64,000 nucleotides of DNA from Rhinopithecus roxellana (Eukaryota > Chordata > Mammalia > Primates > Cercopithecidae). Location of the stretch: contig NC_044558.1 of the NCBI RefSeq assembly GCF_007565055.1, forward strand, positions 83,893,444 to 83,957,443. The letters run 5' to 3'. Positions 20,298 to 31,154 of this stretch are shown in pieces; position 1 is the stretch's first letter; every line of letters starts with the position of its first letter. The position numbers and the translations under genes are program-made. Below the pieces are notes generated by a model. The model was not told the DNA's origin. It was given only the letters and a program-made list of their open reading frames with translations, and ran no database searches.

Positions 20298-20485
20298 ATG
20301 TAAAAAATTAGCTGGGTGTGGTGGCATGCACCTGTAGTCCCAGCTACATGGGGGAGGCAGGAGAATTGCTTGAACCCAGGAGGTGGAGGTTGCGGTGAGC
20401 TGAAATTGGTCCACTGCACTCCTGCCTGGGCGACAGGGCGAGACTCTGTCTCAAAAAAAAAAATAAATAAAATAAAAATAAAAAT
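20298..20485 (+). mobile_element. Alu, right part of the copy begun at 19241
   Basis: Begins AAAAATTAGCTGGGTGTGGT, exactly where the left part stopped. Confidence 0.85.
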
Positions 20486-20611
20486 AAAGTATTTTATGGG
20501 GAGGCACTTCAACTATGTAAATATTCATTTGCCATCTATTTATATCAGCATGACTTGTCCTACTTTAGTTGATGAGTTATAATTTATTACTATTACTGTA
20601 TTATTTATTTA
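20486..20611 (-). repeat. L1M fragment, piece 3
   Basis: AAGTATTTTATGGGGAGGCA then ACTATGTAAATATTC matches antisense old L1 3' sequence. Confidence 0.65.
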
Positions 20612-20917
20612 CCTTTTTTTTTTTTTTTGAGGCGGAGTCTCGCTCTGTCGCCCGGGCTGGAGTGCAGTGGCCGGATCTCAGCTCACTGCAAGCTCCGCCT
20701 CCCGGGTTTACGCCATTCTCCTGCCTCAGCCTCCCGAGTAGCTGGGACTACAGGCGCCCGCCACCTCGCCCGGCTAGTTTTTTTTTTTTTTGTATTTTTA
20801 GTAGAGACGGGGTTTCACCGTGTTAGCCAGGATGGTCTCGATCTCCTGACCTCGTGATCTGGCCGTCTCGGCCTCCCAAAGTGCTGGGATTACAGGCTTG
20901 AGCCACCGTGCCCGGCC
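20612..20917 (-). mobile_element. AluY, Old World monkey type
   Basis: GCAGTGGCCGGATCTCAGCT arm and GGCTAG linker. Confidence 0.95.
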
Positions 20918-20918
20918 A

Positions 20919-21223
20919 TTTTTTTTTTTTTTTTTTTTTTTTGAGACGGAGTGTCGCTCTGTCGCCCAGACTGGAGTGCAGTGGCCGGATCTCAGCTCAC
21001 TGCAAGCTCCGCCTCCCGGGTTTACGCCATTCTCCTGCCTCAGCCTCCCGAACAGCTGGGACTACAGGCGCCGCCACCTCGCCCGGCTAGTTTTTTGTAT
21101 TTTTTAGTAGAGACGGGGTTTCACTGTGTTAGCCAGGATGGTCTCGATCTCCTGACCTTGTGATCCGCCCGTCTCGGCCTCCCTAAGTGCTGGGATTACA
21201 GGCTTGAGCCACCGCGCCCGGCC
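20919..21223 (-). mobile_element. AluY, Old World monkey type
   Basis: Abuts the previous copy head-to-tail; same monkey-type diagnostic bases. Confidence 0.95.
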
Positions 21224-21237
21224 TTATTTACTTTTCT

Positions 21238-21537
21238 TTCTTTTTTTCTTTTGAGACAGAGTCTCACTCTGTCACCCAGGGTAGAGTACAATGGCTCAAT
21301 CATGGCTCACTGAAGCCTTGACCTCCTGGGCTTCAATGATCCTCCTACCTCAGCCTCTTGAACCTGTAGCTGGGACCACAGGCACGGCCACCACGCCTGG
21401 CTAATTTTTGTATTTTTTGTGGAGACAGATGTCTCACTATGTTGCTCAGGCTGGTCTCGAACTCCTGAGCTCAAGTGATCCACCCACCTCATCCTCCCAA
21501 AGTGTTGGGATTACAGGCATGAACCATCATGCCTGGA
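21238..21537 (-). mobile_element. Alu, old (AluJ-like)
   Basis: Antisense; CATGGCTCACTGAAGCCTTG is an AluJ-type left arm. Confidence 0.9.
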
Positions 21538-21720
21538 TTTTTTTTTTTTTTTTTTTTTTTTTAACTTTGTTAGAGACAAGGTCTTTCTCTGTCACCCAGG
21601 CTGGAGTGCAGTCCTGCAATCAGAGCTCACTGCAGCCTTCAAGTCCTATGCTCAAGGGGTCCCCCCATCTCAGCCTCCCAAGTAGCTGGGACCACAGGCA
21701 CGCACCACCACACTTGGCTT
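21538..21720 (-). mobile_element. Alu left monomer
   Basis: Poly-T plus a free-left-monomer-like segment ending CACACTTGGCTT. Confidence 0.8.
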
Positions 21721-21930
21721 CTCTGTGTTTCCACACTCAAGTTCTCTAAGACTTGGTCACTAGGATTCACATGAAGCTGATTCCTGTGCCCCTCTGAGGT
21801 ATCCCCATCATCCTTTGAGCATTTCCTGTCTGGTACTCTTTGGCACAAAAAGATGATTATGCACATCTTGCACTTTGCCTGCTGTAACTCCGGAGTCACC
21901 CATTTCCCTAAGTATTGCTGTGAGTCACTC
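21721..21930 (-). repeat. L1M fragment, piece 4
   Basis: TCCTGTCTGGTACTCTTTGG then CACAAAAAGATG resembles antisense L1ME-type sequence. Confidence 0.6.
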
Positions 21931-22102
21931 CTTTTTTTTTTTTTTTTTTTTTTTGAGCTGGAGTTTCACTCTTGTTGCCCAGGCTGGAATGCAATGGTGT
22001 GATCTCGGCTCACCACAACCTCCGCCTCCTGGGCTCAAACGATTCTGCTGCCTCAGCCTCCCAAGTAGCTGGGATTACAGGAATGTGCCACCATGCCCGG
22101 CT
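21931..22102 (-). mobile_element. Alu, first part, split
   Basis: Antisense Alu running to CCATGCCCGGCT; continues at 22414. Confidence 0.9.
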
Positions 22103-22413
22103 ATTTATTTATTTATTTATTATCATTTTTTTTGAGACAGAGTCTCACTCTATTGCCCAGGCTGGAGTGCAGTGGTACGATCTTGGCTCACTGCAACCTC
22201 CGCCTCCTGGGTTCAAGTGATTCTCCTGCCTCAGGCTCCCAAGTAGCTGGGATTACAGGCATGCACCACTATGCCTGGCTAATTTCTGTATTTTTAATAG
22301 AGACGGGGTTTCATCATGCTGGCCGGGCTGGTCTTGAACTCCTGGCCTCGTGATCTGCCTGCCTCGGCCTCCCAAAGTTCTGGGATTGTAGGCATGAGCC
22401 ACTGTGCCCAGCC
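22103..22413 (-). mobile_element. Alu nested in Alu, (ATTT)n tail
   Basis: Same orientation as its host; tail ATTTATTTATTTATTTATTA. Confidence 0.95.
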
Positions 22414-22548
22414 TAATTTCGTATTTTTAGTAGAGACGGGATTTCTCCATATTGGTCAGGCTGGTCTTGAACTCCTGACCTCAGGTGATCTGCCCACCTC
22501 GGCCTCCCTAAGTGCTGGGATTATAGGCGTGAGCCACTGCACCTCGCC
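22414..22548 (-). mobile_element. Alu, second part of host
   Basis: TAATTTCGTATTTTTAGTAG resumes the left half of the host Alu. Confidence 0.9.
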
Positions 22549-22549
22549 T

Positions 22550-22867
22550 GCGGCTCTTTTTAGAGGAGAATGGTATTTAGAAACCAAGTTCCCGATATGA
22601 GATGTGTACGTTCATTACAAACCCAGCTACTGTGTCCTGTAACTACTCTCAGGGGACAGATCTTGGGACTCTGCATATGTGTGTGTATGTATATATATAT
22701 ACATACACACACACATTTACACCTTTATTTATATGTCTCTATAAATATTGAAAACCACACTATTATCCAATTTCAATTCTAATCTGCAGGGTTCCTTCTA
22801 GTTTCTTCCCTTTTCCATATTTGCTACTTCCTTCCCCAACAGTGGGCAGCCTGTTGGTTGCTCATTT
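22550..22867 (-). repeat. L1M fragment, piece 5
   Basis: GAATGGTATTTAGAAACCAA, a TG/TA/CA stretch and CCTTTTCCATATTTGCTACT are consecutive antisense L1ME-type landmarks. Confidence 0.7.
22678..22713. repeat. Perfect 36-bp palindromic microsatellite
   Basis: TG units pass through TA units to CA units, symmetrical about 22695/22696. Confidence 0.9.
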
Positions 22868-22974
22868 TTTCACCATGTTCTTTAGGCTGGTCTCAAACTC
22901 CTGATCTCAGGTGATCCACGCCCTCGGCCTCCTGAAGTGCTGGGATTACAGGCATGAGCCACCGCACCCGGCCT
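22868..22974 (-). mobile_element. Alu fragment
   Basis: Second half of an antisense left monomer, ending GCACCCGGCC. Confidence 0.85.
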
Positions 22975-23144
22975 CCTTAGAGTATTTATTTATCCAATCA
23001 TCACACCTGATACATAACCCATCTCCTATCGCCACCACCACCCTCTTCCCAGTTTTTGCATCCTCCCTCCTGCCCAAAATAAATGTATCTTAATGAAAGG
23101 GATGATGAGAATGATTTTTTTGGCTTGGTGTCCAAATTTAAAGT

Positions 23145-23345
23145 TCTGGCCAACATAGTGAAACCCTGTCTCTACTAAAAATACCAAAATTAGCCGGGTG
23201 TGGTGGCGGGTGCCTGTAATCCCAGCTACTCACGAGGTTGAGGCAGGAGAATCGCTTGACCCCAGGAGGCAGAGGTTGCGGTGAGGCAAGATCACACCAC
23301 TGCACTCCAGCCTGGGCAACAGAGCAAGATCCATCTCAAAAAAAA
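23145..23345 (+). mobile_element. 5'-truncated Alu
   Basis: Starts GGCCAACATAGTGAAACC. AAATTTAAAGTT / AAAATTAAAGTT flank it. Confidence 0.9.
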
Positions 23346-23348
23346 TAA

Positions 23349-23835
23349 AATTAAAGTTTCCCAATGAGGTCCTATTTACCAGGTTATTTTCTATTATGGC
23401 CGATATGGTTGGGAAATTTACAAGAAGTGTTTTCCAATGACCAGGTTTTTGTTTTGATTTGCTTTTTGGGCTACAAGATTAAATCTTATTTTATTCCGCC
23501 CCCTGCTGGCAACATCTTGAAATTTCTTTCATCCAACAAAAGGTGAAAGGTTTGTTCAACAAAGATTCATTAACACATAGTATTTTTCCACTTTTCTCAC
23601 AATCTGAAAACCTACCACTCAAAGAAAAACTCACTGATATGATTAGATGGTATAAACATTCATCCTTATTCATTTTTTATAAGGCAAAATATTTGCTTTC
23701 CAAATTTTCCACAGTAATACATATGAAACAGTAAAAATCTTTTGTGCATAAAATGTACAGATGTAATTTAAGTAATAATTACAAAGTCAATCTGTGTAAC
23801 TGACCCACCCAGATCAAGAAGAAGACATTGCCATC

Positions 23836-23838
<3 letters not shown>
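23349..23838. other. AT-rich unique island with a CTCF-like motif
   Basis: About 490 bases without a recognisable repeat. A GC-rich CTCF-like match stands out at 23496-23509. Short open frames are AT-rich and unremarkable. Confidence 0.55.
23496..23509 (-). promoter_or_regulatory. CTCF-like motif
   Basis: Minus strand CCAGCAGGGGGCGG fits the CTCF core well. Confidence 0.5.
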
Positions 23839-23839
<1 letters not shown>

Positions 23840-23883
<44 letters not shown>

Positions 23884-24168
23884 AGACAGAGTTTCACTCT
23901 TGTTGTCCAGGCTGGAGTACAATGGCATGATCTTGGCTCACTGCATCCTCTGCCTCCTGGGTCCCAGTTCAAGCAGTTCTCCTGCCTCAGCCTCCTGAGT
24001 AGCTGGGATTACAGGCACGCACCACTACACCCAGCCAATTTTTGTATTTTTAGTAGAGACGGGGTTTCACCATGGTGGCCAGGCTGGTCTTGAACTCCTG
24101 ACCTCATAATCTGCCCGCCTTGGCCTCCCAAAGTGCTGGGATGACAGGCATGAGCCACTGTGCCTGGC
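23840..24168 (-). mobile_element. Alu with 43-base poly-T
   Basis: Antisense Alu; GCCATCGTTC here and GCCATCGCTC after the next Alu mark the shared target. Confidence 0.95.
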
Positions 24169-24474
24169 TTTTTTTTTTTTTTTTTTTTTTTTAAGATGGA
24201 GTTTTGCCCTTGTTCCCCAGTCTGGAGTGCAGTGGTTGTAATCTTGGTTCTCTGCAACCTCTGCCTCCAGGATTCAAAGGATTCTCCTGCTCAGTCTCCC
24301 AAGTAGCCGAGATTACAGGCGCCCACCACCATGCCCAGCTAATTTTTGTATTTTTGTAGAGACAGTGTTTCACCATATTGGCTAGGCTGGTCTCAAACTC
24401 CTGACCTCAAGTGATCCTCCCATCTTGGCCTCCCAAGGTGCTGGGATTAAAGGCGTGAGCCACTGGGCCTGGCC
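24169..24474 (-). mobile_element. Alu, full length
   Basis: Antisense Alu abutting the previous one. Confidence 0.95.
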
Positions 24475-24689
24475 ATGCCATCGCTCTAAATGACCAGTGT
24501 CCCTCTTCTCCGATCCTGGCTTTCTCTCTCTTCCCCTCAAAGGATTACCCTGATTTGGGGAATAATCATTTTAGTATATACTGCTTCTGTAATCAGAAAA
24601 TAACTAAAATATTAATTGTTCAAATTAATAATATAAAAATGTTGATGTGGTGATTTAATCTGGAAATTTATTTGGTTATTTCTGCATTT

Positions 24690-24821
24690 AACAAAGACAC
24701 TGAGTTCAACATCATTAATTATTAGGGAAATGCAAATCAGATCAGAGTGAGATACCACTTCTCACTCACTAGAATAGCTAAAGTTAAAAAGACAATCATA
24801 AATGTTAAAGATGTGGAGAAG
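24690..24821 (+). repeat. L1M 3' end, piece 1 (sense)
   Basis: ATTAGGGAAATGCAAATCAG then AGTGAGATACCACTTC is the end of L1 ORF2, reading plus but frame-broken. Confidence 0.85.
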
Positions 24822-25122
24822 GGCTGGGCGCGGTGGCTCAAGCCTGTAATCCCAGCACTTTGGGAGGCCGAGACGGGCGGATCACGAGGTCAGGAGATCG
24901 AGACCATCCTGGCTAACACGGTGAAACCCCGTCTCTACTAAAAAATACAAAAAACTAGCCGGGCGACGTGGCGGGCGCCTGTAGTCCCAGCTACTTGGGA
25001 GGCTGAGGCAGGAGAATGGCGGGAACCCGGGAGGCGGAGCTTGCAGTGAGCTGAGATCCGGCCACTGCACTCCAGCCCGGGCGACAGAGCGAGACTCCGT
25101 CTCAAAAAAAAAAAAAAAAAAA
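24822..25122 (+). mobile_element. AluY, Old World monkey type
   Basis: AAAGATGTGGAGAA at both ends is the target-site duplication in L1. Confidence 0.95.
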
Positions 25123-25780
25123 AAGATGTGGAGAAATTAAGACCCTCATGTATTACTAATGGGAATGTGAAATGGTGCAGCCACTCTGGAAGACAGTTTG
25201 GCAGTTCCTCAAAATATGAAACACCAAGTTACCATATGACAGGACAGAGCAATTCCACTCCTGGGTGTAGCACCAAAAGAAATGAAACATTATGTCCACA
25301 CAAAAACTTGTACACAAATGTTTATACTAGCATTATTCCTAAAAGCCAAAAAATGGAAACAACACAAGTGTCCATCCACTGATGAATGAACAAACAAAAT
25401 ATGATCTGCCATACAATGGAATGTGATTCATCCATGCAACAGAATGATGTATTGACACAGGAAAAACCTTGAAGACATTGTGGGAAGTGAAGGTCATCTG
25501 TCACAAAAGACTACATAATGTATGATTCCACTTATAGGAAATGTCCAGAACAGGCAAATTCAGAGAGACAGAAAGCAGAGAAGTGCTTGCCAGGGGCGGG
25601 GGGAGCGGGGAAAGGAAGAGTGGCAGCTAATGGGTATGAGGTTCCTTATGAAGTGATGAAAATATTCTGAAAGTAGATAGTGATGGTGGTCGCACAACCC
25701 TGTGAAAACCTTAAAAACCACTAGATTAGAATTACATATTATTAAAATTATAATTAGATATACACATATATATACATATA
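25123..25780 (+). repeat. L1M 3' end, piece 2 (ORF2 remnant and 3' UTR)
   Basis: Continues with TGGTGCAGCCACTCTGGAAG, ATTCCACTCCTGGGTGTAGC, CCACACAAAAACTTGTACAC and CCACTTATAGGAAATGTCCA, a standard L1M order. Reading frames are broken by indels; no active element. Confidence 0.9.
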
Positions 25781-26093
25781 TTTTTTTCTTTTTCTTTTTT
25801 TTGAGACGGAGTCTCGCTCTGTCGCCCAGGCTGGAGTGCAGTGGCCGGATCTCAGCTCACTGCAAGCTCCGCCTCCCGGGTTTACGCCATTCTCCTGCCT
25901 CAGCCTCCCGAGTAGCTGGGACTACAGGTGCCCGCCACCTCGCCCGGCTAGTTGGGTTTTTTTTTTGTATTTTTTAGTAGAGACGGGGTTTCACCGTGTT
26001 AGCCAGGATGGTCTCGATCTGCTGACCTCGTGATCCGCCCGTCTCGGCCTCCCAAAGTGCTGGGATTACAGACTTGAGCCACCGCGCCCAGCC
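25781..26093 (-). mobile_element. AluY, Old World monkey type
   Basis: Monkey-type GGCCGGATCTCAGCTCACTG arm. Confidence 0.95.
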
Positions 26094-26094
26094 A

Positions 26095-26389
26095 TTTTTG
26101 TTTTTTTTTCTTTTTTTGAGACGGAGTCTCACTCTGTCACCCAGCCTGGAGTGCAGTGGCACGATCTCGGCTCACTGCAACCTCTGCCTCCTGGGTTCAA
26201 GTGATTCCTGTGCCTCAGCCTCCTGAATAAATGGGACTACAGGTGTGCACCACCATGCCCAGCTAATTTTTGTATTTTTAGTAGAGACAGGGTTTCACCA
26301 TGTTGGCCAGGATGTTCTCAATCTCTTGACCCTGTGATCCACCCACCTCGGTCTCCCAAAGTGCTGGGCGTGAGCCACCAGGCCTGGCC
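26095..26389 (-). mobile_element. Alu, small 5' deletion
   Basis: Antisense Alu lacking ATTACAG in GTGCTGGGCGTGAGCC. Confidence 0.95.
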
Positions 26390-26711
26390 TTTTTTAAAAA
26401 TATATTTTATTCATTCATTCATTCATTTGAGACAAGGTCTGTCTCTGTTGCCCAGGCTGGAGCACAGTGACATGATCTCGGCTCACTATAACCTTGACGA
26501 CCCAGACTCAAGTGATCCTTTTACCTCAACTTCCTGAGTAGCTGGGACTACAACTGCATGCCACCACACCCGGCTAATTTTTTACATTTTCTGTAGAGAC
26601 AGGGGTCTCACTATGTTGGCCAGGCTGGTCTCAAACTCCTGAGCTCAAAGCGATCCTCCTGTCTTGGCCTCCCAAAGTGCTGGGATTACAGGCGTGAGCT
26701 ACTGCACCTGG
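26390..26711 (-). mobile_element. Alu, old, (ATTC)n tail
   Basis: Tail ATTCATTCATTCATTCATTT, AluJ-like body. Confidence 0.9.
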
Positions 26712-27204
26712 CATATAATTATATATTAATCCCCCCTTTCTCACTCTCCAGAAGCAACCACTATTGTGAAGTTGGGGTATATCATTCTAGTTCAATTTAT
26801 GTTCCTTTATATCTTATTATGTTGTGTACTTTTCTCCTTGTAAATAAATTGTATACTAATCTATTACATTTAAAACAACAACGTACTGAGACTTGCTTTT
26901 GTCAGCTTTTCTTTACATTTACATTTTCTCATGAAATAAGCATAGAGGAAAGCACAAAAACCGTATGTACAGTTTGTCAAGTAATAGTAAGCTGAACACC
27001 TAGGTACCTACCACCCAGGTCATGAAATTAGTCACTGCCAGAGCCCAGAAGCCTGGAACATGCAGACTCTCAGCCTTGGCCTCCTTCTCCCCCCAGACAT
27101 AACCACAGCCTTCCTTTTCTGGCAATTTAGTTGCTTTTCTTTGTAGTTTTACCACTTATGTTTGTTTTTCCTGGTTTGGATCTTTTATTTTTTTAATTAT
27201 GTAT
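26712..27204 (-). repeat. L1M antisense 3' region, piece 1
   Basis: GAACACCTAGGTACCTACCA then CCCAGGTCATGAAATTAG and TTGCTTTTCTTTGTAGTTTT are antisense old-L1 landmarks. Confidence 0.7.
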
Positions 27205-27217
27205 GAACATAATTATT

Positions 27218-27504
27218 TATTTATTTATTGACACAATCTTGTTCTGTCGCCTAGGCTGGAGTGCAATGGTGCAATCTTCGTTCACTGCAACCTCTGCCTC
27301 CTGGGTTCAAGAAATTCTCCTGCCTCAGCCTCCTGAGTAGCTGGGATTACAGGCACCTACCACCACACCAATTTTTGTATTTTTAGTAGAGACAGGGTTT
27401 CCCCATATGGGCCAGGCTGGTCTCGAACTCCTGACCTCAGGTGATCTGTCTGCCTCAGCCTTCCAAAGTGCTGAGATTACAAGTGTGAGCCACAGCGCCT
27501 GGCC
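27218..27504 (-). mobile_element. Alu, full length
   Basis: Perfect 13-bp target duplication GAACATAATTATT at 27205-27217 and 27505-27517. Confidence 0.95.
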
Positions 27505-27529
27505 GAACATAATTATTAATATAAATTAT

Positions 27530-27562
27530 ACACACACACACACACATATATATATATATGTC
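27530..27562 (+). repeat. (CA)n(TA)n microsatellite
   Basis: Short CA then TA run. Confidence 0.85.
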
Positions 27563-27658
27563 TGTCCGTCTTCCTGTACTCAGTATTATGGCTCCATATT
27601 AGACTCAGCCATTGTTACATGTGACTATAACTCATTCATTTCGATGCTGTGATATTCT
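27563..27658 (-). repeat. L1M antisense, piece 2
   Basis: TGTTACATGTGACTATAACT then CATTCATTTCGATGCTGTG continues the L1 of 26712-27204. Confidence 0.6.
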
Positions 27659-27846
27659 TTTTTTTTTTTTTTTTCTGTCGCCCTGTCTAGAGTGCAGTGG
27701 CACAATCACGGCTCAGTGCAGTCTTGATCTCCCGAGCTCAAGCGATCCTTTCAATGCAGCCTCCCGAGGAGCTAAACTACAAGTGTGTGCCATCCTGCCT
27801 GGTTTATTTTATTTTATTTTATTTTATTTTATTTTATTTTATTTTA
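27659..27846 (-). mobile_element. Partial Alu with (TTTTA)n
   Basis: Diverged antisense left monomer followed by about nine TTTTA units at 27803-27846. Confidence 0.8.
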
Positions 27847-27859
27847 AGAGATGAGATAT

Positions 27860-28163
27860 GGCTGGGCGTCCTGGCTCATGCCTGTAATCCCAGCACTTTG
27901 GGAGGCCGAGGCAGGCAAATCACTTGAGGTCATTTGAGTTTGACATCCACCCAGCCAACATAGTGTAACTCCATCTCTACAAAAAATACAACAAAAAAAG
28001 TAACCAGGCGTGGTGGCACGCGCCTGTGGTCCCAGCTACTTGGGAGGCTGAGGCAGGAGAATCACTTGAACCCACGAGGCGGAGGCTGCACTGAGCCGAG
28101 ATCACACCACTGTACTCCAGCCTGTGCGACAGACCAAAACTCTGTCTCAAAAAAAATAAAGAA
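27860..28163 (+). mobile_element. Alu, full length
   Basis: Sense Alu, head GGCTGGGCGTCCTGGCTCAT. Confidence 0.95.
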
Positions 28164-28168
28164 AGAAA

Positions 28169-28314
28169 GATAGGGTCTTGCTCTGTTGCCCAGGCTGTAG
28201 TGCAGTGGCACCATCACGGCTCACTGTAGCCTCGGCTTCCTGGGCTTAAGCCATCCTCCCACCTCAGCCTCCCAAAGCACTGGGATGACACGCGTGAGCC
28301 ACAGAATCCAGCCA
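28169..28314 (-). mobile_element. Internally deleted Alu
   Basis: Start and end of an antisense Alu joined at CCCACCTCAGCCTCCCAAAG. Confidence 0.85.
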
Positions 28315-28450
28315 TAGGGCCTAACATCTCGAGTGATGAGTGAGATCCACATTATTTATTACTGTCTCTAGATTACAGAAAACCAGTTAGTTTTCTGATT
28401 TAGGAACTGACATGATCCACCCCAAATAATTTACAAGATGAGTGTGTCCT

Positions 28451-28575
28451 GGTGCCTGTATCTTTGTCATCTCAGCTACTCTGGAGGCTGAGGCAGGAGG
28501 ACAGCTTCAGCCCAGGAGTTTGAGGCCAGCCTGGACAACATAGCAAGAGCCTGTCTCTTAAAACAAAACAAAACA
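28451..28575 (+). mobile_element. Alu monomer-like fragment
   Basis: AGCCCAGGAGTTTGAGGCCA and an (AAAAC)n tail; old free-monomer type. Confidence 0.75.
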
Positions 28576-28908
28576 GGCCAGGCACGGTGGCTCAAGCCTG
28601 TAATCCCAGCACTTTGGGAGGCCGAGACGGGCGGATCACGAGGTCAGCAGATCGAGACCATCCTGGCTAACACGGTGAAACCCCGTTTCTACTAAAAACT
28701 ACAAAAAACTAGCCGGGCGAGGTGGCGGGCGCCTGTAGTCCCAGCTACTCGGGAGGCTGAGGCAGGAGAATGGCGTAAACCCGGGAGGCGGAGCTTGCAG
28801 TGAGCTGAGATCCGGCCACTGCACTCCAGCCTGGGCGACAGAGCGAAACTCCGTCTCAAAAAAAAAAAAAAAACAAAAAACAAAAAACAAATAAACAAAA
28901 AAAGAATA
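28576..28908 (+). mobile_element. AluY, Old World monkey type
   Basis: GAGATCCGGCCACTGCACTC arm, (CAAAAAA)n tail. Confidence 0.95.
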
Positions 28909-28909
28909 T

Positions 28910-29219
28910 GGTTGGGCTCAGTAGCTCATGCCTGTAATTCCAGCACTTTGGGAGGCTGAGGCGGGTGGATCACCTGAGGTCAGGAGTTTGAGACCAGCCT
29001 GGCCAACATGGTGAAACCACGTCTTTACTAAAAATACAAAAAACTTAGCCAGGCGTGGTGGCGGGCTCCTGTAATCCCACCTACTTGGGAGGCTGAGGCA
29101 GGAGAATCACTTGAACCCGGGAGGCGGAGGTTGCAGTGAGCCGAGATGCGCCACTGTACTCCAGCCTGGGCAACAAGAGTGAAACTCCGTTTCAAAACAA
29201 AACAAAACAAAACAAAACA
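28910..29219 (+). mobile_element. Alu, full length
   Basis: Sense Alu with (AAAAC)n tail. Confidence 0.95.
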
Positions 29220-29231
29220 CGAATATATCAT

Positions 29232-29516
29232 GGCCGGGCGGGACAGCTCATGCCTTTGGGAGGCTGAAGCAGATGAACCACTTGAGGTCAGGGGTTCAAG
29301 ACCAGCCTGGCCAACATGGTGAAACCCCATCTCTACTAAATATATAAAAATTAACCAGGCATGGTGATGGCGCCTGTAGTCCCAGCTACTTGGGAGGCTG
29401 AGGCAGGAGAATCGCTTGAACTCAGGAGGCAGAGGTTGCAGTGAGCCGAGATCCCGCCACTACACTCCAGCCTGGGCAACAGAATGAGACTCTGTCTCAA
29501 AAAAAAAAAAAAAAAA
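29232..29516 (+). mobile_element. Alu with left-arm deletion
   Basis: CTCATGCCTTTGGGAGGCTG lacks the usual GTAATCCCAGCAC. Confidence 0.95.
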
Positions 29517-30212
29517 GGTGTCCTAGCAATATAATTATATCAAAGATGTCAGATGAACTGCAACTCCAGAACTGCCCCAAGTACTTCCCTTGATAGAGCC
29601 ATGAGGCAACAGAAAGGATGCTTTGAACTTGTTAGCATCTTTAAAGGAGCTGCCAAATTCATGTGCTTCTTTCTGGAGAGCTGTTAAATTGAGAAGTGTA
29701 TTGTATTTCAGTTAGGTTCACTTAACATCTGCTGATGCCAGCATGTTGTCTGGTTAGGGAAATGTTAAATATAAGTAATTGCTATGGCATGTGGTTGAGA
29801 CCTTGTGTCTTCCTGCGGTTCAGGCTTCTCACTGGCATGGCATCCTAAAACAATTCCAGTCTCCAACCACGGGACTTTGTTTTGAGCAAAGCTGTAGCCT
29901 CAGCACTTAGCGTGGTTCCTGGCACACAATAAATATGTATCGAGTGGATGAATATTTAGTGTACTTGTCATTTGTCTGAATGACATCCGATCCCCTCCTT
30001 ACCCTTCCGCCTGCTCTGCCCTGTTTCCCAGGGTGATGAACACGCAGTCTGAGCTTTCCAGCCTTCCTGCTGGGCTCAGTCAATGGAAGGGACTGGTGAG
30101 AGGCTGGAAGGCAGGAGGGGAAGCTGGGGTATTTCTCCCCTCTTTTTGTCTTGGGCACCATCTCCAGTAGCATCTTTGGCTGAAATGGCTGCACAGGCTT
30201 CCTCCAGATGAG
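29517..30212. other. Intergenic sequence with an L2/MIR end
   Basis: About 700 bases largely unassigned. GGTTCCTGGCACACAATAAA TATG at 29911-29936 resembles an L2 or MIR 3' end in sense. No exon signal recognised. Confidence 0.5.
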
Positions 30213-30531
30213 GTTTTTTTTTTTTTTCTTTCTTTTTTTTCTTTTTTTTGAGACGGAGTCTCACTCTGTTGCCCAGGCTGGAGTGCAGTGGCCGGATCTC
30301 AGCTCACTACAAGCTCCGCCTCCCGGGTTCACGCCATTCTCCTGCCTCAGCCTCCCAAGTAGCTGGGACTACAGGCGCCCGCCACCTCGCCCGGCTAGTT
30401 TTTTGTATTTTTTAGTAGAGACGGGGTTTCACAGTGTTAGCTAGGATGGTCTCGATCTCCTGACCTCGTGATCCGCCCGTCTCGGCCTCCCAAAGTGCTG
30501 GGATTACAGGCTTGAGCCACCGCGCCCGGCT
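30213..30531 (-). mobile_element. AluY, Old World monkey type
   Basis: Antisense, monkey-type arm and linker. Confidence 0.95.
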
Positions 30532-30537
30532 GAGGGG

Positions 30538-30829
30538 TTGTTTTTTGAGACAGGGTCTCACTCTGTTGCCCAGGCAGGAGGGCAGTGGCACCATCATAGC
30601 TCACTGCAGCCTCAATCTCCTGGGCTCAAGCAATTCCCCCACCTCAGCCTCCTGAGTAGCTGGGACTACAGGCGTGTGCCACCATGCCCAGCTAATTTTT
30701 GTACCTTTTGTAGAGACGCAGTTTCACCATGTTGCTCCAGGCTGGTCTCAAACTTCTAAGCTCAAGAGATCTGCTCACCTCGGCCTCTCAAAGTGCTGGA
30801 ATTACAGACATGAGCCACTGCGCCCAGCT
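30538..30829 (-). mobile_element. Alu, old (AluJ-like)
   Basis: GCACCATCATAGCTCACTGC left arm. Confidence 0.95.
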
Positions 30830-30837
30830 ACACGTGG

Positions 30838-31143
30838 TTTTTTTTTTTTTTTTTTTTTTTTTGAGACAGAGTCTCGCTGTGTCGCCCAGACTGGAGTGCA
30901 GTGGCCGGATCTCAGCTCACTGCAAGCTCCGCCTCCCGGGTTTACGCCATTCTCCTGCCTCAGCCTCCCAAGTAGCTGTGGCTACAGGCGCCCGCCACCT
31001 CGCCCGGCTAGTTTTTGTATTTTTTAGTAGAGATGGGGTTTCACCGTGTTAGCCAGGATAGTCTCGATCTCCTGACCTCGTGATCCGCCCATCTCGGCCT
31101 CCCAAAGTGCTAGGATTACAGGCTTGAGCCACCACGCCCGGCC
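30838..31143 (-). mobile_element. AluY, Old World monkey type
   Basis: TACACGTGGTTTTT on both sides is the target-site duplication. Confidence 0.95.
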
Positions 31144-31154
31144 TACACGTGGTT

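Noticed and set aside
25128..25504. Frames of 60-84 codons
   Set aside because: They lie in frame-broken L1 ORF2/3' UTR sequence; no intact reverse transcriptase or endonuclease.
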